In this document: one piece after another, positions 61,101 to 64,000 of the stretch
Numbering within the stretch: position 1 is the stretch's first letter
Layout of the letters: every line of letters begins with the position of its first letter
Assembly (NCBI RefSeq): GCF_030816195.1
Contig: NZ_JAUSXS010000001.1
Coordinates: 4,735,501 to 4,799,500, forward strand
DNA length: 64,000 nucleotides
Direction: 5' to 3'
Origin: Pseudomonas sp. W4I3
Lineage (GTDB): Bacteria; Pseudomonadota; Gammaproteobacteria; Pseudomonadales; Pseudomonadaceae
The notes under the pieces: generated by a model
Told to the model about the DNA's origin: nothing
The model's input: the letters and a program-made list of their open reading frames with translations, nothing else
The model's database searches: none
Program-made: the position numbers and the translations under genes

Positions 61101-64000
61101 CGGCGCCTTTTGCATCAGCACATCGGTGGCGTCAAGACGGTAGGTGGCTTGCATCCACTGCAAGCGCTCGGCCAGCGCCGCATGGGTAATGCCGACGCCC
61201 TTGGGCTGGCCGGTGGAACCGGAGGTGTAGATCACGTAGGCGAGGTGGTCACCGTGCAGGTGCAGGCCCGGTGGCTGGGTCGGCCAACTCTCAAGGTGCA
61301 GGCTGTCCATGGCGATCACGCACACGCCCGCGCTCGTCGGCAACCGATCCAGCAGCGAGGTCTGGGTCAGCAGCAGGTGCACGCCGCTGTCTTCCAGCAT
61401 GTAGGCCAGGCGTTCGCTGGGGTAGTCCGGGTCCAGCGGCACATAGGCGCCGCCGGCCTTGATGATCGCCAGCAGGCCGATCAGCAACTGTGGCGAACGC
61501 TCGGCGGCGATGCCCACGCACACGTCCGGGCCGACGCCCTTGTCGCGCAGGTAATGCGCCAGGCGGTTGGCCTGGGTGTGCAACTGGGCGAAGCTCAGGC
61601 TGGCGTCGGCCCAGACCAGCGCGGTGGCGTCCGACGTCTGCTGCTGGTTGAGCAACTCGGGCAACCACTGCCGGGCCGGCGTGCACGGCGCCTGGCTCCA
61701 CGCCTGCTGCTCGTCCACTGCGGTTAATTCCAGCTCGGCCAAGGCTTGCTGCGGTCGCGCGCAGACCGCGTGCAGCAGGTTGACGTAATGCTCGGCCAGG
61801 CGCTGCAGGGTTGCCGTGTCGAACAGCTCATCGGCGTAGTCGAAGGCCAGGCTCAAGCGCCCGTTGCGATCCTCTTCGCTGTGCAACTGCAGGTCGAACT
61901 TGGCTTCACGGCTGTGCCACGGCAGTTCATCGGCGAGCATGCCCGGCAGGCGGCGCAAGGCGCTGAGGTCACGTTGCTGATGGTTGAACATGACCTGGAA
62001 CAGGCCCTGCTCACGCGCCTCGGGGAAAGCCTCCAGCAGTTGTTCGAACGGCAGGTCCTGATGCGCCTGGGCGTCCATCGAAGCCTGGCGTGTGGCGGCC
62101 AGCAGTTGGTTGAAAGGCTGGCGGCCGTCGAGCTCGGCACGCAGCACCAGGGTGTTGATAAAGAACCCGACCAGCCCTTGGGTTTCCTGGCGCGGACGGT
62201 TGGCATTGGGCACGCCGATGCGGATATCGCGCTGGCCGCTGTAGCGATACAACAGCGTCTGGAACGCGGCCAGCAGCAGCATGAACGGGGTGGATTCATG
62301 GGCCTGTGCGGTCTGGCGAATCGCCTCGCTGAGCTTGGCGCTCAGGCGTACGGTGTGCCGCGAGGCGCTGTTGAGCAGCTGCGCCGAACGCGGGTGGTCG
62401 GTGGCCAGGTCGAGGGTCGGGTGGTCGCCGCCCAGCGTTGCTTTCCAGTAGGCCAACTGGCGCTGGCCTTCACCGGCGGCCAGCCATTGGCGCTGCCAGC
62501 TGGCGTAGTCGGCGTAGTGCAGGTGCAGGGGCGGCAACTCCAGGGCCTGGCCCTGGGAGGCTGCGGCGTAGAGACGCGAGAACTCGTCGATCAGAATGTT
62601 CAGCGACCAGCCATCGGCGATGATGTGGTGCAGGGGCACCAGCAACTGGTGGTCTTCGTCATCGAGGCGCACCAGGGTCACCCGCAGCAGCGGGCCTTTT
62701 TCCAGGTCGAAGCCGGTGCGTGCCTGGTCTTCGCGGATCTGCTGTGCACGGGCTTCGCGCTCGGCGCCGGGTAAGTCACTGAGGTCGATGACCTGCAGGT
62801 CGAACGCCACATGGGGCTCGATGCGCTGGAACCCCTGGCCGTCACGTTCATAGAAGCGCGTGCGCAGGGCTTCGTGGCGCTGGATCAGGTGCTGGAAGCT
62901 TGCGCGCACCGCGTCTTCGTCCAGCTCGCCACGCAGGCGCAGGCCACCGGGGATGGTGTAGGCGCTGCTGTGGGGGTCTAACTGCCAAGTGATCCACAAG
63001 CGGTTCTGGGCCAGGGATTGCGGCAGCTCGTCCTGGCGCGACAGCGCGGGAATCGTGCCTTGCGCAACGCCACCGTCCTGCTGCAACTGCGCGACGCTGG
63101 CGGCGAAGCCTTGCAGCGTCGGCGCCTCGAACAACAGCCGCAGGTTCAGCTCCAGGCCCAGGGTTTCGCGCAGGCGCGCGACCACTTGAGTGGCGCTGAT
63201 GGAGTTACCGCCCAGCAGGAAAAAGTGATCGTCGGCGGCAACCGCTGCCACTTGCAGCTGCTCACACCAGATCGCGGCGATCTGGTTGTGCAGGGCCGAC
63301 GCCAGCACTGCCCCGCTCGGCTGCGTGTGCAGGTCGGGGAACTGCGCGTAGTGGTCGAGGCTGCCATCGGCATGGCGCAGCGCACACGCCGCGCGTTGCA
63401 GCTTGCCGCTGGAGGTTTTCGGCAGCGCGCCCGGATTGAGCAGCAGCACCACGCACGGCGCCTCCTGGTAAGCCTCGGCCACCGCTTGGCGAATCGCCTT
63501 GATCAGCGCTTCGGGCGGCAGGATTTTCTGCACGCTGCGGCTGATTTCCGCGGCAATGCCGATGCCCTCCAGGCCCTGATCATTCACCGCAAAAGCCGCC
63601 ACCCGGCCCTTGCGCACCACTTCGACTTCGCGCTCGATGGTGTGCTCGATGTCTTGCGGGTACAGGTTGTGCCCGCGGACGATCAGCAGGTCCTTCAGGC
63701 GCCCGGTGATGTACACCTCGCCGTCACGGACGAACCCCAGGTCGCCCGTGCGCAGCCAAGTGCGGCCGGCATGCTGAACGAAGGTCTTGGCGCTGGCTTC
63801 GGGGTTGCGCCAGTAACCGTGGGCGATGCTCGGGCCGCTCGCCCAGAGCTCGCCTACGCAGTTGTCGGCCAACTCGCTCAGCGTGTGCGGGTCGGCGATC
63901 AGCACGGCGTGGTCCGGCTGGGCGGTGCCGCAGCTCATGATCGCACTGCCCTGCCCCGGCTCGGCGCGGTTGGCGGCCAGCGCCTGCTCATCCACGCGCA
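52131..64000 (-). CDS. pvdL: pyoverdine NRPS PvdL (5' end cut by window edge)
   Basis: At least 3,954 residues of a usual 4,300 or so. Domains, in transcription order with approximate bases: acyl-AMP ligase end and carrier domain (64000-63070, LGGNSIS), C1 (62990-61720, HHIIADG), A1 (61700-60240), T1 (60190-60000, LGGHSLLA), C2 (59900-58560), A2 (58520-57030), T2 (56980-56800, LGGDSIL), epimerisation domain (56750-55450, HHLVVDGVSW), C3 (55370-54000), A3 (53960-52450), T3 (52400-52180). My Stachelhaus readings are DVWHFGRINK (A1, Glu-like), DAEGIGAVMK (A2, expected D-Tyr) and DIWELTADDK (A3, Dab). This matches PvdL: acyl-L-Glu-D-Tyr-L-Dab, the chromophore precursor. There is no thioesterase, as the chain passes to the next synthetase. 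It acts in the cytoplasm. The visible frame has no true start. Confidence 0.97.
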   Translation of the reverse strand, partial: RVDEQALAANRAEPGQGSAIMSCGTAQPDHAVLIADPHTLSELADNCVGELWASGPSIAHGYWRNPEASAKTFVQHAGRTWLRTGDLGFVRDGEVYITGRLKDLLIVRGHNLYPQDIEHTIEREVEVVRKGRVAAFAVNDQGLEGIGIAAEISRSVQKILPPEALIKAIRQAVAEAYQEAPCVVLLLNPGALPKTSSGKLQRAACALRHADGSLDHYAQFPDLHTQPSGAVLASALHNQIAAIWCEQLQVAAVAADDHFFLLGGNSISATQVVARLRETLGLELNLRLLFEAPTLQGFAASVAQLQQDGGVAQGTIPALSRQDELPQSLAQNRLWITWQLDPHSSAYTIPGGLRLRGELDEDAVRASFQHLIQRHEALRTRFYERDGQGFQRIEPHVAFDLQVIDLSDLPGAEREARAQQIREDQARTGFDLEKGPLLRVTLVRLDDEDHQLLVPLHHIIADGWSLNILIDEFSRLYAAASQGQALELPPLHLHYADYASWQRQWLAAGEGQRQLAYWKATLGGDHPTLDLATDHPRSAQLLNSASRHTVRLSAKLSEAIRQTAQAHESTPFMLLLAAFQTLLYRYSGQRDIRIGVPNANRPRQETQGLVGFFINTLVLRAELDGRQPFNQLLAATRQASMDAQAHQDLPFEQLLEAFPEAREQGLFQVMFNHQQRDLSALRRLPGMLADELPWHSREAKFDLQLHSEEDRNGRLSLAFDYADELFDTATLQRLAEHYVNLLHAVCARPQQALAELELTAVDEQQAWSQAPCTPARQWLPELLNQQQTSDATALVWADASLSFAQLHTQANRLAHYLRDKGVGPDVCVGIAAERSPQLLIGLLAIIKAGGAYVPLDPDYPSERLAYMLEDSGVHLLLTQTSLLDRLPTSAGVCVIAMDSLHLESWPTQPPGLHLHGDHLAYVIYTSGSTGQPKGVGITHAALAERLQWMQATYRLDATDVLMQKAPISFDVSVWECFWPLISGCRLVLAGPGEHRDPHRIAQLVQAHGVTTLHFVPPLLQLFIDEPLVAECTSLRRLFSGGEALPAELRNRVLARLPAVQLHNRYGPTETAINVTHWHCAVEDGERSPIGRPLGNVICRVLDEHLNPLPAGVPGELCIGGIGLARGYLGRAGLTAEHFVADPLGSAGARLYRTGDRARWSAEGVLEYLGRLDQQVKLRGFRVEPEEIEARMLALQGVAHAVVLVRDHQLIGYYTATAQLDTQAVKAALTLVLPEYMVPAYLMRLDAMPLSPSGKVDRRALPEPVWQTREHVEPQTPLQQQIAAIWREVLGLPRIGLRDDFFALGGHSLLATQIISRTRQACDVELPLRTLFDASELGAFAEQVGLIQASGQRNQQTAIAKVDRSQKVPLSYSQQRMWFLWQLEPDSPAYNVGGMARLRGVLDVGRFEAALQALIMRHETLRTTFPSVDGVACQHVSPQTGLRMDWQDFSALHETERQQRVQQLADQHAHTPFNLETGPLLRACLVKAGEQDHYLVLTLHHIVTEGWAMDIFARELSALYEAFIDERDSPLAPLPVQYLDYSVWQRQWLESGERQRQLDYWTAQLGNEHPLLELPADRPRPAVQSHRGELYRFDLSDALAARVRAFNAEHGLTLFMTMTATLAVLLYRYSGQTDLRIGAPVANRIRPESEGLIGAFLNTQVLRCQLDGQMTVAQLFEQVRHTVIEGQSHQDLPFDHLVEALQPPRSAAYNPLFQVMCNVQRWEFQQRRQLAGMTVEYLANDARATKFDLNLEVTDLDHRLGCCLTYSTDLFDEPRIARMAAHWRNLLEGLIEHPQQRLSELPLLSAAEQRAVQDSLGIEAGEHRLDQCIHPLFSQQARTRADAPALTFAGVTLTYAELDARANRLAWMLRERGVGPQVRVGLALPRSLEMVIGLLAILKAGGAYVPLDPEYPLDRLHYMIEDSGIGLLLSDAAMFEALGPLPATVATWCLEHDLPLLDTYPASALPLISLAQHQAYLIYTSGSTGKPKGVVVSHGEIAMHCQAVIERFGMRPDDCELHFYSINFDAATERLLVPLLSGAHVVLRAQGQWDAQEICALIRTHRITILGFTPSYGSQLAQWLATQHRTLAVRMCITGGEALTGEHLQRIRAAFQPQVFFNAYGPTETVVMPLASLAPDQLEEGAASVPIGSIIGARVAYILDADLALVPQGATGELYVGGAGLAQGYHQRPGMTAERFVADPFAANGGRLYRTGDLVRQRADGQVEYLGRIDHQVKIRGFRIELGEIETRLLEHPAVREAVVLALESPSGKQLVAYLVSDAEHGALRDALKAYLKAHLPDYMVPAQIVVLDSMPLTANGKLDRRALPEPDPEANRQEYVAPRNALEQSLAAIWCAVLNVQQVGLDDNFFELGGDSILSIQVVSRARQAGIHFSPRDLFQHQTVQSLAAVATRAEQVSAEQGLLTGASGLTPIQHWFFDSDIPARQHWNQALLLKPLQLLDPHRLEQALLAVLEHHDALRLSFTQRDAQWHAEHLAVPEGGVLMQAQVRDMADCTALFTDTQRSLDLQHGPLLRALLVDGPQGQQRLLIAIHHLVVDGVSWRVVLEDLQNVYRQLSEGQAVSLPAKTSALRDWAARLQAYAHSESLREELSLWQAQLAGPALALPVDRVHGAGRNRDAETVSVRLDAERTRQLLQQAPSAYRTQVNDLLLTALARVLCRWSGHDAALIQLEGHGRENLFDDIDLTRSVGWFTSAYPLRLTPQAEQGDSIKAIKEQLRGVPHKGLGYGVLRYLADDLCQRTLAALPSADITFNYLGQFDQSFGADALFHPLDESAGLAHDPDAPLPNELSVDSQVYGGELVLRWTFSRERHDQQTIRDLAEAYLAELHSLIAHCLKDDAGGLTPSDFPLAQLSQAQLDSLPVPASVIEDVYPLTPMQEGLLLHTLLEPGTGLYYMQDRYRINSALDPQRFAQAWQAVIARHEALRASFCWNVGEDMLQVIHTPGSTPIEYLDWSADPESEQEPRLQALLKREREAGFDLLNQAPFHLRLIRVGEARYWFMMSNHHILIDAWCRSLLMNDFFEIYLALGEGREAQLATPPRYRDYIAWLQRQDLNEARQWWQRNLQGFERTTPIPSDRPFLREHAGHSGGMLVGDCYTRLDARDGAQLRELAQAHQLTVNTFAQAAWALVLRRLSGDRDVLFGVTVAGRPVDMPQMQRTVGLFINSIALRVKLPEDHQPCSVRDWLSGLLDSNMQLREYEYLPLVTIQEHSELPKGQPLFDSLFVFENAPVETSVLSHAQSLNATSDSGRTHTNFPLTAVCYPGDDLGLHLSYDQRYFDETTVQGMLGEFKRLLLALVQGFHGDMADLPLIGAQEREFLVDGCNQSDHDYPLQRSYVELFEEQVAQQPQRIAASCLDRQWSYEELNRRSNGLGHALIAAGVGPDQPVALLAERNLELLGMIIGSFKAGAGYLPLDPGLPGPRLSRIIELSRTPLLVCTEACREQAIELLDGVDCQLLVWEEVPARGENPGVYSAPDNLAYVIYTSGSTGLPKGVMVEQRGMLNNQLSKVPYLHLSEADVIAQTASQSFDISVWQFLAAPLFGARVDIVPNTIAHDPQGLLAHVQAQGITVLESVPSLIQGMLAQDRISLDGLRWMLPTGEAMPPELAHQWLLRYPQIGLVNAYGPAECSDDVAFYRVDLASTRGTYLPIGTPTDNNRLYLLDGALELVPQGAVGELCVAGTGVGRGYVSDPLRTAPVFVPNPFGAPGERLYRTGDLARRRCDGVLEYVGRIDHQVKIRGYRIELGEIEARLHEQPELRDAAVGVQEGINGKHLVGYLVAADQALNASERLDRIKQRLRSELPEYMVPLHWLWLERLPLNANGKLDRKALPALEIGQLHSQDYLAPRNALEATLADIWAEVLKVERVGVQDNFFELGGHSLLATQIASRVQKTLQRDVPLRAMFECSTVAQLAGYIEGLAANEISVEKVDRLSDLMAQLEGF

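Noticed and set aside
1..64000. tRNA, rRNA or insertion sequence
   Set aside because: No cloverleaf with a CCA end, rRNA core sequence, transposase motif or IS-type terminal repeats were found by reading; small RNAs cannot be excluded by eye.

Overview
The window is chromosomal DNA from a fluorescent Pseudomonas, most likely the P. fluorescens group. The evidence is high-GC coding DNA, a pyoverdine synthetase whose modules read as PvdL, MbtH and PvdH with PvdS-type iron-starvation boxes, a Pseudomonas-type purine/ureide catabolic cluster, and many REP-type inverted repeats between genes. No rRNA, tRNA, CRISPR array or insertion sequence was recognised. Both edges cut genes: a histidine kinase on the left and pvdL on the right.

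Left part (1-13031). An efflux/signalling operon on the minus strand (HlyD-type adaptor, MacB-type ATPase, duplicated-FtsX permease, sigma54-dependent response regulator, histidine kinase) diverges from a short AraC-type regulator. Both units have -24/-12 (sigma54) promoter matches, so the operon probably activates itself. Next is a tightly overlapping minus-strand operon (KAS III-like condensing enzyme, acyl carrier protein, an acyl-CoA dehydrogenase C-terminal-domain protein, MATE exporter, alpha/beta hydrolase). It looks like a small acyl-derived metabolite pathway that I cannot match to a known product. A GST-like gene follows.

Purine region (13200-28650). It holds a purine permease, a LysE-type exporter, a probably frameshifted large toxin-like gene (15382-20644), then uraH and the divergent puuE-uraD-alc-allA-puuD set, a second NCS2 permease and a Tsx-like outer-membrane channel. 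These genes take urate through 5-hydroxyisourate, OHCU, allantoin and allantoate to ureidoglycolate, glyoxylate and urea. Shared TTGTAYACAA palindromes, TGACCAGTCAG elements and sigma54-type promoters tie them into a nitrogen- and purine-responsive regulon.

Housekeeping region (28653-46171). Patatin-like phospholipase, LpxL-type acyltransferase, minCDE, rluA-type pseudouridine synthase, apeB, a small membrane protein, an MscS-type channel, mbtH and pvdH, an AmpD-like amidase, a two-component system, and the divergent dsbD-thioredoxin-dsbG operon.

Right part (46194-64000). Two very large paralogous proteins of unknown function share an almost identical 3' cassette of about 0.8 kb. A decayed relative of that C-terminal domain lies just downstream of the first. 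The rest is pvdL (acyl-AMP ligase/ACP, then Glu, D-Tyr and Dab modules), which starts the pyoverdine chromophore precursor. pvdL has its own terminator.
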